Source: Thioclava sp. GXIMD4216
GTDB taxonomy: Bacteria; Pseudomonadota; Alphaproteobacteria; Rhodobacterales; Rhodobacteraceae
Direction of reading: 5' to 3'
Length of the DNA stretch: 64,000 nucleotides
Assembly (NCBI RefSeq): GCF_037949285.1
Contig: NZ_CP149926.1
Coordinates: forward strand, 537,501 to 601,500
In this document: positions 1 through 11,282 of the stretch, one piece after another
Layout of the letters: each line of letters begins with the position of its first letter
Position numbering within the stretch: the stretch's first letter is position 1
Made by a program: the position numbers and the translations under genes
Notes under the pieces: generated by a model
Seen by the model: the letters and a program-made list of their open reading frames with translations, nothing else
Told to the model about the DNA's origin: nothing
Databases searched by the model: none

Positions 1-1615
<1,615 letters not shown>

Positions 1616-1670
1616 CCAGTAGTAGACAGACACTCCTACAGATCAAAATCATGCATACAACTTGACTTGC

Positions 1671-1814
1671 ACGCTCTTTATTCGGTTTGGTGGTCATAGC
1701 GCTGGCTATACACCCGGTCCCATTCCGAACCCGGCCGTTAAGGGCCAACACGCCAATGGTACTGCGTCTCAAGACGTGGGAGAGTAGGTCACCGCCAAAC
1801 CTAATAAAGAGCGT
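1671..1814 (+). other. Precursor stem enclosing 5S rRNA
   Basis: The 12-base arm ACGCTCTTTATT at 1671-1682 is perfectly complementary to AATAAAGAGCGT at 1803-1814. The two arms flank the 5S gene directly, so the terminal helix of the 5S precursor would be extended by about 12 base pairs. Such stems are usual landing sites for rRNA maturation nucleases; that role here is inferred from position only. Confidence 0.75.
1685..1801 (+). rRNA. rrf: 5S ribosomal RNA
   Basis: This is an approximately 117-base 5S gene, recognised from the 5' GTTTGGTGGTCATAGCG start, the CCCATTCCGAACCCGG loop, the GGGAGAGTAGGTC segment and a 3' end (CCGCCAAAC) that pairs with the 5' end. It lies about 70 bases after the 23S end and about 60 before tRNA-fMet. 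The exact ends are inferred from the closing helix. Confidence 0.95.
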
Positions 1815-1862
1815 CATTCATCTCTATAACGATAACACCCCCCCAAATCAGACACAAAATAA

Positions 1863-2849
<987 letters not shown>

Positions 2850-3161
2850 TAACCGTATGCCGTCCCGACTGTCTGGGTCTTTGCATGATCCGTATTGAGA
2901 GCCTCGATCTGCGACGTGGTGCTGGCGATGGCGGCAGCGATCCGGGTGGACTGCGCATCGGAAAGGCGTCCGCTATTTGTACGGAGGGGCATCTTTGGCC
3001 AAAGCCCGTCAAAATAGCGGTTTAGCGCAGATGTTTTCAGGCGTATGGCATTGCGCCTGAAGATCGCCCCCGCGTGCGATGTGCTCAATCAGGCCGGTTC
3101 TCTGAACATCACCGGCCCGCTTGTGCCCGGATTCTGGTGAAAACCGCACCGGTATCGCGGC
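2850..3161. other. Scar region without a recognisable gene
   Basis: Between the recombinase remnant and the terminator before the IalB gene there is no gene I can name. A 79-codon minus-strand frame (2849-3088) exists but resembles nothing I recognise, and it ends in a stop precisely where the recombinase frame picks up. The recombinase frame itself stays open for a short distance above 2849 (…YGSCKDPDSRDG…) but without recombinase-like residues. This fits a deletion junction left after decay of an integrated element. Confidence 0.5.
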
Positions 3162-3195
3162 AATAAAAAACGGGCCGTTTGGCCCGTTTTTTATT
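3162..3195 (-). terminator. Rho-independent terminator after the IalB-like gene
   Basis: The arms AAAAAACGGGCC and GGCCCGTTTTTT flank a short GTTT loop. The hairpin is near perfect and has A/T runs on both sides, so it can act in both directions. It lies 16 bases beyond the stop of the minus-strand IalB gene and separates it from the mobile-element scar. Confidence 0.9.
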
Positions 3196-3210
3196 AACTT
3201 AAGCGTCCGC

Positions 3211-3735
3211 TTATTTGCAGCGGCTTTCCGCCTCGCCCATTGCGGCGGTGAAGCCCATGAGCGAGAAGGTGTCCTGCGTTTGCGTGCCGCGCGCGGAATG
3301 GGCGGTCAGCTTGACATCGGCACCGGCTTTCAGCGCTGCGATGATCTTCTTGTCCTCGTCAGGAGAACCGGCCCATGCGCCCTCGCCATCGGTGAACAGC
3401 TTGAATGTGTTGCTCCCCACGGTCATATCCACGGTCGAGCCACCTGCGAAGGGATAGCCGCCCATGAAAGACACTTCGGGCTGTTTGCCCGGGCGGAAGG
3501 TGACGAAGAGCAGGATATCACCACGGCGCACCTGAACCGGCTTGCCGTCTTTGGTGTTCACGGTCGTCTTCGGTGCCGAAACGCCCCAGCATTCTTTCGG
3601 GCTGTTTTCAACAAAGACGCTCCAGTCGGTTTCAGCAGCGACACGGTTGGTGGTTTCCTGCGCCAATGCAGGCAGGCTCATGGCCGCACAGGTCATCGCC
3701 ACGGCAACAGTGGTGCGCAGAACGGAATTCATCAT
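3211..3735 (-). CDS. Invasion-associated locus B (IalB) family periplasmic protein
   Basis: The product has 174 residues, with a signal peptide of about 25 residues ending PALA. The mature domain has the IalB pattern: WSVF near residue 38, ECWG with a cysteine at 49, a central VRRGD followed by a glycine-rich SFMGGYPFAGGSTVD segment, and a final cysteine at 173 (SRCK). The two cysteines probably form a disulfide. IalB homologues are widespread in alphaproteobacteria. The name comes from Bartonella, and in free-living Rhodobacteraceae the role is unknown. The ATG is preceded by GGAGG. The gene stands alone, with a strong terminator after it. Confidence 0.85.
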   Translation of the reverse strand: MMNSVLRTTVAVAMTCAAMSLPALAQETTNRVAAETDWSVFVENSPKECWGVSAPKTTVNTKDGKPVQVRRGDILLFVTFRPGKQPEVSFMGGYPFAGGSTVDMTVGSNTFKLFTDGEGAWAGSPDEDKKIIAALKAGADVKLTAHSARGTQTQDTFSLMGFTAAMGEAESRCK

Positions 3736-4013
3736 AGATACAGCCTCCAGCTGCTTGGTGCCTCGGTCCCGCCAGAATGGCTTATGCTCTTTTTCTTAGC
3801 GTGAAACGGATTTCAACTCGATTTGCGGATAGTAGCGCAAAATTGACCCTACAGGAAAGCCCCTGTGGATGAATTTCACATCATTGTTGAGGCATTCTTC
3901 CGATTTCCCGTGCATCTGCGCGCAAGCAAGCCGTGGATTTACCCTGCCAAATTCGTTAGACCAGCACAATCACGCTTGAGGCGGGTATTATTTGACCAGT
4001 GGGATGTCGCGCG

Positions 4014-5915
4014 ATGAGACATTTTAAGACCCTAGAGGATCGCCAGACCGTCGAGGCCGAGATGTCCTGGCCCGACCGTCCCAAAGCGCCCACGATCCAC
4101 CGCTTCCTTTCGCAAACGGCGCAGGCGCATCCGCAGCGTCCGGCGATTTCCTTCCAGCTGTTCTCGGCCCCCAAAGCCCCTGCCGAAACTCTGGACTGGG
4201 CCGCGCTTCTGGCGGCGGTGACCCGGCTGGCCAATGCGCTTCATGCGCGCGGGATCGGGCAGGAGGACCGCGTGGCCTATGTGCTGCCAAATTGCAATGA
4301 AGCCGTGATCAGCTTTCTGGCAGGTACGGTGGCAGCGACGATCTTTCCGATCAACCCGCTGCTGGATGCCGAACATATCGCGGCGCTCCTGCGCGAGACC
4401 CGAACCCGTGTGGTGATCACCCTGCGCGCCTTTCCCCAGACCGATATCGCCCAGAAGATGGCGCAGGCCCTGGCTGATGCGCCCGAGGTCACCGATATCA
4501 TCGAGATCGATCTGGCGCGCTATCTGCGCGGGGTCAAACGGCTGGCCGTGCCTTTCCTGCGGCCCAAAACGGCGCGGCTTGAAAACCGCCGCTATCACGA
4601 TTTCCATAGCCTCTGCGCAAGCCAGCCTGCGGACCGTCTGGTCTTTGATGATCCGCCCGAAGATCGTATCGCGGCGATTTTCCATACCGGTGGCACCACG
4701 GGCGCACCCAAGATTGCCCAGCATCGGGTCTCGGGGATGATCTATAATGGCTGGTTGGGCGGGCATCTTCTGTTCACCGAAGAGGATGTGCTGCTGTGTC
4801 CGTTGCCGATGTTCCATGTTTTTGCGGCCTATCCGGTGCTGATGTCGGCCATCGCCAGCGGCGCGCATGTCATCTACCCCACGCCCGCGGGCTATCGCGG
4901 GGCAGGGGTGTTCGACAATTTCTGGAAGCTGATCGAACGCTGGAAGGTGACCTTCCTGATCACCGTGCCCACGGCCTGTTCGGCGCTGATGCAGCGCAAG
5001 GTCGATGCCGATATCTCGTCCTTGCGGATCGCGATCTCGGGCTCGGCGCCGATGCCGCGCGAGCTCTATCACCGCTTCACCGCCGCCACGGGGGTCGAGA
5101 TCGCCGAAGGCTACGGGTTGACCGAGGCCACCTGTCTGGTGGCCGTGAACCCGCCCGACGGGGTCAAGAAGATCGGCTCTATCGGTATTGCGATGCCCTA
5201 TACACAGGTCAGTATCCGGCGTCAGGAATACGGGGACGAAATCGCCTGTGCCGTGGACGAGATCGGCGAGATCTGTGTGCGCAATCCCGGGGTGGCACAG
5301 GATGCCTGCCCCAATGGCGAGGCCCGCCATACCGAAGACGGCTTCCTGCGCACCGGTGATCTGGGGCGTATCGATGCCGATGGCTATCTCTGGATCACGG
5401 GGCGGGCAAAGGATCTGATCATTCGCGGCGGGCATAATATCGACCCTGCGGTGATCGAAGAGCCGCTGGCCCGCCACCCCGCGATTGCCAATGCCGGTGC
5501 CATCGGCCAGCCGGATGCCTTTGCGGGCGAATTGCCCTGTGTCTATGTCGAACTCTGTCAGGGCCATCAGGTCAGCGAGGCCGAGCTGATGGCCTATCTG
5601 CGCGAGCATGTCCATGAACGCGCCGCCATTCCCAAACATATCGAAATCCTGCCGGAACTGCCGAAGACGGCGGTGGGCAAGATCTTCAAGCCCGAACTTC
5701 GGCGTCGGGCGATCCAGCGCGTGCTTTCGGATGTTCTGGCCGAAGCCGGACTGGCAGCGCATGTCGCGGAGGTGCGTCAGGACCGCAGGCGCGGGCTTGT
5801 GGCGCATATCCGGACCGCCCCCGAATGTGATCACGCGCAGCTGCGCCACAGGCTGGAGGAATTTGCCCTGCCTTACGAGCTGGAGGGCGCGGGCGTTACA
5901 GCAGATCCCAGATAA
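4014..5915 (+). CDS. Acyl-CoA synthetase (AMP-forming, FadD-like)
   Basis: An ANL-superfamily adenylating enzyme of 633 residues. It shows the phosphate-binding loop TGGTTGAPK (about 225-233), the A5 motif YGLTEAT (about 367), TGDLGRID with the hinge GRAKDLIIRGGHNIDP, and the catalytic lysine in GKIFK (about 555). It should activate a carboxylic, probably fatty, acid with ATP and CoA. Beyond the catalytic lysine is a tail of about 75 residues, longer than usual for the family. The ATG at 4014 is preferred to a GTG five codons upstream because homologues begin close to it. The gene converges with the TSUP transporter and their 3' ends overlap by 20 bases. The substrate cannot be told from sequence. 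Confidence 0.88.
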   Translation: MRHFKTLEDRQTVEAEMSWPDRPKAPTIHRFLSQTAQAHPQRPAISFQLFSAPKAPAETLDWAALLAAVTRLANALHARGIGQEDRVAYVLPNCNEAVISFLAGTVAATIFPINPLLDAEHIAALLRETRTRVVITLRAFPQTDIAQKMAQALADAPEVTDIIEIDLARYLRGVKRLAVPFLRPKTARLENRRYHDFHSLCASQPADRLVFDDPPEDRIAAIFHTGGTTGAPKIAQHRVSGMIYNGWLGGHLLFTEEDVLLCPLPMFHVFAAYPVLMSAIASGAHVIYPTPAGYRGAGVFDNFWKLIERWKVTFLITVPTACSALMQRKVDADISSLRIAISGSAPMPRELYHRFTAATGVEIAEGYGLTEATCLVAVNPPDGVKKIGSIGIAMPYTQVSIRRQEYGDEIACAVDEIGEICVRNPGVAQDACPNGEARHTEDGFLRTGDLGRIDADGYLWITGRAKDLIIRGGHNIDPAVIEEPLARHPAIANAGAIGQPDAFAGELPCVYVELCQGHQVSEAELMAYLREHVHERAAIPKHIEILPELPKTAVGKIFKPELRRRAIQRVLSDVLAEAGLAAHVAEVRQDRRRGLVAHIRTAPECDHAQLRHRLEEFALPYELEGAGVTADPR

Positions 5916-6654
5916 GCTTCAGCGCCAGCAGGCTCGAGGTGGCCACCAGCAGCGGGCGGATCAGTCGGGCCCCGTTTTTCATGGCCATATGCGAGCCCAG
6001 CCGCGCCCCGAAAATCTGCGCCACGCCCATCGAGAGCCCCATGATCCACCAAGGGGCGCCCATCGCGGCAAAGCCGATCAGCCCGCCGGTATTGGAGGCG
6101 AAATTCAGAAGCTTGGTATGGGCGGTGGCCTTCAGCACGCCATAGCCCGCCAGCATCACGAAGCCGATCATGAAAAAGCTCCCCGTGCCGGGGCCGATCA
6201 GGCCATCGTAAAAGCCGATCAGGGGCACGATGAAGGCGGTGAAGGTGGCGGGGGGCATACGCTGGGCGCGGTCCTCGTCCCCCAGACCCGGACGGAAGGC
6301 GAAAAAGGCGGCAATCGCGATCAGGATCACCGGCAGCGCATAACGCAGCCCGTCGGTCGGGATCTTCGACACAAGGACTGCGCCCAGCAGACCCGCACAG
6401 CCCGACAAAAGCGCCGCCTTCCATTGTGTCCGCAGGTTCACATGCCCCGATCCGGCATAGGATAAAGCTGCGGTGGCGGCTCCGAAGACGCCCTGCACCT
6501 TATTGGTGGACAGCGCCTGTAGCGGCGAGGCCCCTGCCATGATCAGGATCGGCACGGTGATCAGCCCGCCCCCTCCGGCAATGGCATCCACAAACCCCGC
6601 CAGAAAAGCGGCTCCCAAAAGCAGCATGGCCAGATCGAACGAGACTTCAAACAC
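5896..6654 (-). CDS. TSUP family (TauE/SafE-type) membrane transporter
   Basis: A protein of 252 residues with about eight hydrophobic segments. The first repeat has the family signature GFVDAIAGGGGLITVP, and the second repeat (GFYDGLIGPGTGSFFM) carries a matching motif. Family members export sulfite, sulfoacetate or other small organosulfur or organic anions across the inner membrane. The GTG start at 6654 is chosen because AGGGAGG lies just upstream; longer frames would start in sequence without hydrophobic character. It is divergent from the CPBP protease gene and tail-to-tail with the acyl-CoA synthetase. The substrate is unknown. Confidence 0.85.
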   Translation of the reverse strand: MFEVSFDLAMLLLGAAFLAGFVDAIAGGGGLITVPILIMAGASPLQALSTNKVQGVFGAATAALSYAGSGHVNLRTQWKAALLSGCAGLLGAVLVSKIPTDGLRYALPVILIAIAAFFAFRPGLGDEDRAQRMPPATFTAFIVPLIGFYDGLIGPGTGSFFMIGFVMLAGYGVLKATAHTKLLNFASNTGGLIGFAAMGAPWWIMGLSMGVAQIFGARLGSHMAMKNGARLIRPLLVATSSLLALKLIWDLL

Positions 6655-6814
6655 AGGAACCTCCCTAAGGCCGTATGGATGTGGGAAAAACAGGATCGCG
6701 ACTGTCTGCCGGCCGGCAGGGAATGTAAAGAGGCGCAACCCGAAAGAGCGTTTGATGACAAGGCCGCGCAAAGCTCTTACTGTGCGGCATATTCTGTAAC
6801 CGCCCGGATCTGAC

Positions 6815-7699
6815 GTGCCCCATTATCCCCTGCTTGCCAGCTACACCGCCCCCGCCCGTGCCACCGCCGAACTCTGGCGCAGCCTTGTCGGGATTCTCGC
6901 GATTATGGCGATCTATGCGCTGGGGGCCTCGACCCTGATCGGGATGAGCCTCGCCCATATGACGGGGATGGCGCAGGTTTTCCGGTTGCAGGAAATTGCC
7001 ACCGGCTCCAGCCCCTTTGGCGTCACCGTGCTGCTGGCAAGCTTTCTGCCGCTTGTGGCTGGCGTGCTGATTGTCACGCAATATCTGTGCAAACGCCCCG
7101 CCAACAGCCTGTTCGGCGCCGGATGGGGGGCCGATTTCCGCCGTGCCTTCTGGCCCCTGCTGGCGCTGGGGGTGGTGATGGCGTGGATCGGTTCACGGGC
7201 ACCGGATGTCGGCCATGCCACGGCGCTTTCGGCGGCGCTGCCGTGGTGGCCTGTGGTTATCCCGCTTGTCTTCGTGCAGATCTGTTCCGAGGAAGTGCTG
7301 TTTCGCGGCTTTCTGATGCAGCAGCTGGGCGCGTGGTCGAACAACAATGTCCTGATCTGCATGGGGGGGCCATCGATCCTGTTCGGGGTGCTGCATTACG
7401 ACGCGGGCACCTATGGCGCACAGGCGCTGTGGCCGGTGATCTGGGCGGCGTTCTACGGTGTTCTGGCCTCGGATCTGACCGCACGGACCGGCAATCTGGG
7501 CGCGGCGCTGGCCTTCCATTTGGTCAATAACCTCTCGGCGATCCTGCTGGTCAGCTATTACGGCCATATCGACGGGGTTGCCCTGTTCAGTATTGTGGTG
7601 AACCTCCAAGATTTTAACACAATCGCCCCAGCAATGCTGGTCGATGGTGCGTCAATTACGGTTTCATGGCTTTTGATCCGCCTGAGCCTGCGGGTTTGA
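6815..7699 (+). CDS. CPBP family intramembrane metalloprotease
   Basis: A 294-residue membrane protein of the CAAX prenyl protease 2 / bacteriocin-processing (CPBP) family. It has the EExxxR motif in CSEEVLFRGF (glutamates near 158-159), a histidine in FGVLHYD (about 193) and HxxxN in HLVNN (about 235). These are the presumed glutamate-histidine active-site residues in the membrane. The start is GTG. In bacteria these enzymes serve in peptide maturation, immunity or signalling, and the substrate here is unknown. It is followed after 73 bases by accD on the same strand, but the spacing suggests a separate promoter. Confidence 0.85.
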   Translation: MPHYPLLASYTAPARATAELWRSLVGILAIMAIYALGASTLIGMSLAHMTGMAQVFRLQEIATGSSPFGVTVLLASFLPLVAGVLIVTQYLCKRPANSLFGAGWGADFRRAFWPLLALGVVMAWIGSRAPDVGHATALSAALPWWPVVIPLVFVQICSEEVLFRGFLMQQLGAWSNNNVLICMGGPSILFGVLHYDAGTYGAQALWPVIWAAFYGVLASDLTARTGNLGAALAFHLVNNLSAILLVSYYGHIDGVALFSIVVNLQDFNTIAPAMLVDGASITVSWLLIRLSLRV

Positions 7700-7772
7700 A
7701 CGCTGGTTGATTGCATTTCTTCGCGACCCGTCTTATCTGGACCGCAATAGGAGCCAAAGGGGCCGCAAGAAC

Positions 7773-8741
7773 ATGAACTGGATCTCGAACTACGTCCGCC
7801 CGAAGATCAATTCGCTTTTCTCGCGCCGGGAGATCCCGGAAAATCTCTGGACGAAATGTCCGGAATGCGGGTCCATGCTGTTTCACCGCGAACTGGCTCA
7901 GAACCTGAATGTCTGCACGAATTGCGGCCACCACATGGCGATCAGCCCCCGCAGGCGCTTCGAGGCGCTGTTTGACGGTGGCATCTTCACCGAGGTGAAA
8001 GTGCCGGAGCCGATCGTCGATCCGCTGCATTTCAAGGACCAGAAGAAATATCCCGAGCGGATGAAAGCCGCCCAGAAGAATACCGGCGAGAAAGAAGCCA
8101 TGCTGGTGGTCGAGGGCGAGATCGGTCGCACCCCCATCGTGGCGGCGGCGCAGGATTTCAGCTTCATCGGCGGGTCGATGTCGATGTATGTCGGCAATGC
8201 GATTGTGGTCGCAGCCGAACGCGCGGTGAAACTGGGCCGCCCGCTGGTGCTGTTTTCGGCCGCCGGTGGTGCGCGGATGCAGGAGGGGATCCTGTCGCTG
8301 ATGCAGATGCCGCGCACGACCGTGGCTGTGGATATGCTGCGCGAAGCGGGCCTGCCCTATATCGTCGTGCTGACCCATCCGACCACCGGTGGGGTGACGG
8401 CCTCTTATGCGATGCTGGGCGATGTGCAGATTGCCGAGCCCAATGCGCTGATCTGCTTTGCAGGCCCGCGTGTGATCGAGCAGACCATCCGCGAGAAGCT
8501 GCCCGAGGGCTTCCAGCGCGCCGAATATCTCTTGGATCACGGTATGCTGGACCGCGTGACGCCCCGCAAGGAGCTGCGTGAAGAACTGATCACCATCATC
8601 CGTATGATGATGAACATGCCGCCTGCGATCGCCGCCGATCTGCCTGCGCCGGAAATCAAGGCAGAGGTGCCTGAAGTGGCTGAGGAGGCGCCTGCCGCCG
8701 CCAAAGCCGCGCCCCAGCCTGCGGCGGACGCCAAGGGTTGA
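7773..8741 (+). CDS. accD: Acetyl-CoA carboxylase carboxyltransferase subunit beta
   Basis: A protein of 322 residues. The zinc ribbon is complete (Cys29, Cys32, Cys48, Cys51), followed by the crotonase-fold carboxyltransferase domain with FSAAGGARMQEG and the PTTGGVTASYAMLGD stretch. With AccA it transfers the carboxyl group from carboxybiotin to acetyl-CoA, the committed step of fatty acid synthesis. The last 35 residues are a low-complexity Ala/Pro/Glu tail. The ATG at 7773 gives the standard MNWISNYVRPKI start; a 22-codon upstream extension is not family-like. The next gene is folC, the classical accD-folC order. Confidence 0.97.
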   Translation: MNWISNYVRPKINSLFSRREIPENLWTKCPECGSMLFHRELAQNLNVCTNCGHHMAISPRRRFEALFDGGIFTEVKVPEPIVDPLHFKDQKKYPERMKAAQKNTGEKEAMLVVEGEIGRTPIVAAAQDFSFIGGSMSMYVGNAIVVAAERAVKLGRPLVLFSAAGGARMQEGILSLMQMPRTTVAVDMLREAGLPYIVVLTHPTTGGVTASYAMLGDVQIAEPNALICFAGPRVIEQTIREKLPEGFQRAEYLLDHGMLDRVTPRKELREELITIIRMMMNMPPAIAADLPAPEIKAEVPEVAEEAPAAAKAAPQPAADAKG

Positions 8742-8872
8742 CCTGTCGCGCCGGAGCGACCCGGCGTTTGCACGATATCGGCGGGTCGCGGCGCCGCGGG
8801 CATCGAGCCCCCGCCCCCGCGCAGGGATGCGCCATTGGCGCACCCTGATTGCCTATGCCTGAGGGGGCTTTC

Positions 8873-10144
8873 ATGAGGGACACGTCCGATATCATCCTGC
8901 AGCGTCTGATGGGGCTGCATCCCAAGATCATCGATCTGACACTGGACCGGATGGAGCGTCTGCTGACCGCTTTGGGCGAGCCGCAGGACAAGATTCCGCC
9001 CGCGATCCATATTGCGGGGACCAATGGCAAGGGATCGACCCAAGCCATGATCCGCGCGGGGCTCGAGGCGGCGGGCAAGTCGGTCCATGCCTATACCTCG
9101 CCGCATCTGGCGCGCTTTCACGAGCGCATCCGTCTGGCCGGAGAGCTGATTTCCGAGGCCGAGCTTTCTGCCATGCTGGATGAATGCGAGGCCCGCAACA
9201 ACGGCGGGAATATCACCTTTTTCGAGATCACCACCTGTGCGGGCTTTCTGGCCTTTTCGCGCCATCCGGCGGATTACACGCTGCTGGAGGTGGGGCTTGG
9301 TGGGCGGCTGGATGCGACCAATGTGATCACGCCTGCGCTGTCGATCATCACGCCTGTCGATCTGGACCACCAGCAATATCTGGGCGAGACTCTGGCCGAG
9401 ATTGCCGCCGAGAAGGCGGGCATCATCAAGCGCGGGGTTCCGGTGATCATCGGCCCGCAGCATGACGAGGCGCTGGAGGTCATCGAGGCCCGCGCCGCGC
9501 GTCTGGGCGCGCCGGTTCTGGCCTATGGCCAGCAGTGGCATGTGCGCGAAGAGGCGGGGCGTCTGGTCTATCAGGACGAGACCGGCCTGCTGGATCTGCC
9601 GCTGCCCAATCTTCCCGGCCCGCATCAGGTGATGAATGCAGGCGCCGTGCTGACGGCGCTGCGCTTCCTTGGCTGTGATGAGGCCGCCTGTGAGGCGGCG
9701 GTGACACAGGCCGAGTGGCCCGCACGGATGCAGAAGCTGAAGACCGGCCCTCTGGTCGAGGCCGCGCAAGGTGCGGAGCTGTGGCTGGATGGCGGGCATA
9801 ACCCTGCCGCAGGCGCGGTGATTGCGGCAACGCTGGACCGCCTGCCCGCCCGCCCCACATATCTGATTTGCGGCATGTTGAATACCAAGGATATCGTGGG
9901 GTATCTGCATCCGCTGGCCAAGCGCGCCCGGAGCCTGACGGCTGTGTCCATCCCCGGTGAGGCCAATACCCTTCCGGCAGAGGCCACCGCAGAGGCGGCC
10001 ACCCGCGCGGGCTTTGCCCATGTGGCCGAGGCAGAGACGGTTGCGCAGGCTCTGGCGGATATTGTCGCGAAAGATCCCCATGCGCGGGTGCTGATCTGCG
10101 GCTCACTCTATCTAGCGGGCGCTGTGCTGCGCGAGAACGGCTGA
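8873..10144 (+). CDS. folC: Bifunctional folylpolyglutamate synthase / dihydrofolate synthase
   Basis: A Mur-ligase-type enzyme of 423 residues. The ATP loop GTNGKGST is at about 49-56, followed by YTSPHLARFHERI (dihydropteroate binding), the EVGLGGRLDATNV motif and DGGHNPAA in the C-terminal domain. It adds glutamate to dihydropteroate and to folates in the cytoplasm. The start at 8873 is supported by GAGGGGG about 7 bases upstream; an ATG 8 codons earlier lacks this. It lies 131 bases after accD, probably in the same unit. Confidence 0.95.
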   Translation: MRDTSDIILQRLMGLHPKIIDLTLDRMERLLTALGEPQDKIPPAIHIAGTNGKGSTQAMIRAGLEAAGKSVHAYTSPHLARFHERIRLAGELISEAELSAMLDECEARNNGGNITFFEITTCAGFLAFSRHPADYTLLEVGLGGRLDATNVITPALSIITPVDLDHQQYLGETLAEIAAEKAGIIKRGVPVIIGPQHDEALEVIEARAARLGAPVLAYGQQWHVREEAGRLVYQDETGLLDLPLPNLPGPHQVMNAGAVLTALRFLGCDEAACEAAVTQAEWPARMQKLKTGPLVEAAQGAELWLDGGHNPAAGAVIAATLDRLPARPTYLICGMLNTKDIVGYLHPLAKRARSLTAVSIPGEANTLPAEATAEAATRAGFAHVAEAETVAQALADIVAKDPHARVLICGSLYLAGAVLRENG

Positions 10145-10229
10145 TCTTTTTGAACAGGGTCTGTGCGGGAAAGGGGCTGGGGAGCTGGCCCCGTTTTGCC
10201 TAGATTGTGCTCCAGCGAAGGAGCCTTTC

Positions 10230-11270
10230 ATGACCCATCTCGAACTTGGCCTCGATACATTCGGGGATATCACGACCGACGATAGCGGCGCGCGGTTGTC
10301 GCCGGCGCAGGTGATCCGCAATACCGTGGCCGAAGGGGTTCTGGCCGAAGAGGCGGGGGCCGATTTCATTGGTCTGGGCGAGCATCACCGCCCCGATTTC
10401 GCGATCTCCTCGCCGGAGCCGATCATGTCGGCCATTCTGGCACAGACCTCGCGTATCAAGGTCGGAACGTCGGTGACGGTGCTCAGCTCGGACGACCCGA
10501 TCCGCCTGTTCCAGCGGTTTTCCACCATGAATGCCTTCGGGCAGGGGCGCGCCGAAGTCACCCTTGGCCGCGGGTCCTTTACCGAGAGCTTTCCGCTGTT
10601 CGGTTTCGCATTGGAGGATTACGAGGCGCTGTTTGACGAGAAGTTCGAACAGTTCGTCACATTGATCCGCAACGAGAAGGTGAGCTTTGAAAGCCGCTTC
10701 CGGCCTGCCCTGAAAAACGCCACGGTCCATCCGCGCCCCGAAGCCCCCATCCGGACATGGCGCGGTGTGGGGGGCTCGCCCGAGAGTATCGTCTCGGCGG
10801 CGGCGCATGATCTGCCGCTGCTGGTGGCGATCATCGGCGGTGCGCCTGCGCGCTTTGCGCCGCTGGTGGATCTGTATCGCCGCGCCCATGCGCAGATGGG
10901 GACCACGCCGAAAGAGGTCGGCGTGCATAGTCCGGGCTTTGTGGCCGAAACCGACGAGCTTGCCCGCGAGACCTATTTCGAGGGCTACCAGAAGATGCAT
11001 GCGTCGATTGGCGCCTCGCGGGGCTGGCCGCCGCTGCGGCGCGAGGATTACCTGCGCGAGATCGAACATGGCTCGCTTTATGTCGGCGCGCCCGAGACGG
11101 TCGCGTTGAAAATCGCCTCGACGGTGGCGACGCTGGGGCTGAGCCGGTTCCAGTTGAAATACAGCTCGGGTCCGCAGAAAGCCTCGGCCATCCTGCGCAA
11201 TATCGAGCTTTACGGCACGAAGGTGATCCCGCGCGTGCGCGAGATCCTTGACCAGATGCCCAGAAGCTGA
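10230..11270 (+). CDS. LLM class flavin-dependent oxidoreductase (luciferase-like)
   Basis: A 346-residue bacterial luciferase-like TIM-barrel protein. LGEHHRPDF near residue 50, the SSDDPIRLFQRFSTMN segment and LGRGSFTESFPLFG near 110 are typical of the LLM group that uses reduced FMN, which also includes proteins selected on an alkanal-monooxygenase pattern. Substrates of this subgroup are unknown. AAGGAG precedes the ATG. It stands alone between folC and the convergent phosphotransferase gene, with only 12 bases between stop codons. Confidence 0.85.
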   Translation: MTHLELGLDTFGDITTDDSGARLSPAQVIRNTVAEGVLAEEAGADFIGLGEHHRPDFAISSPEPIMSAILAQTSRIKVGTSVTVLSSDDPIRLFQRFSTMNAFGQGRAEVTLGRGSFTESFPLFGFALEDYEALFDEKFEQFVTLIRNEKVSFESRFRPALKNATVHPRPEAPIRTWRGVGGSPESIVSAAAHDLPLLVAIIGGAPARFAPLVDLYRRAHAQMGTTPKEVGVHSPGFVAETDELARETYFEGYQKMHASIGASRGWPPLRREDYLREIEHGSLYVGAPETVALKIASTVATLGLSRFQLKYSSGPQKASAILRNIELYGTKVIPRVREILDQMPRS

Positions 11271-11282
11271 GAGCCGCGCCGA

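Noticed and set aside
4032..5849. 605-codon minus-strand frame opposite the acyl-CoA synthetase
   Set aside because: His/Arg/Gln-rich antisense shadow without family similarity.
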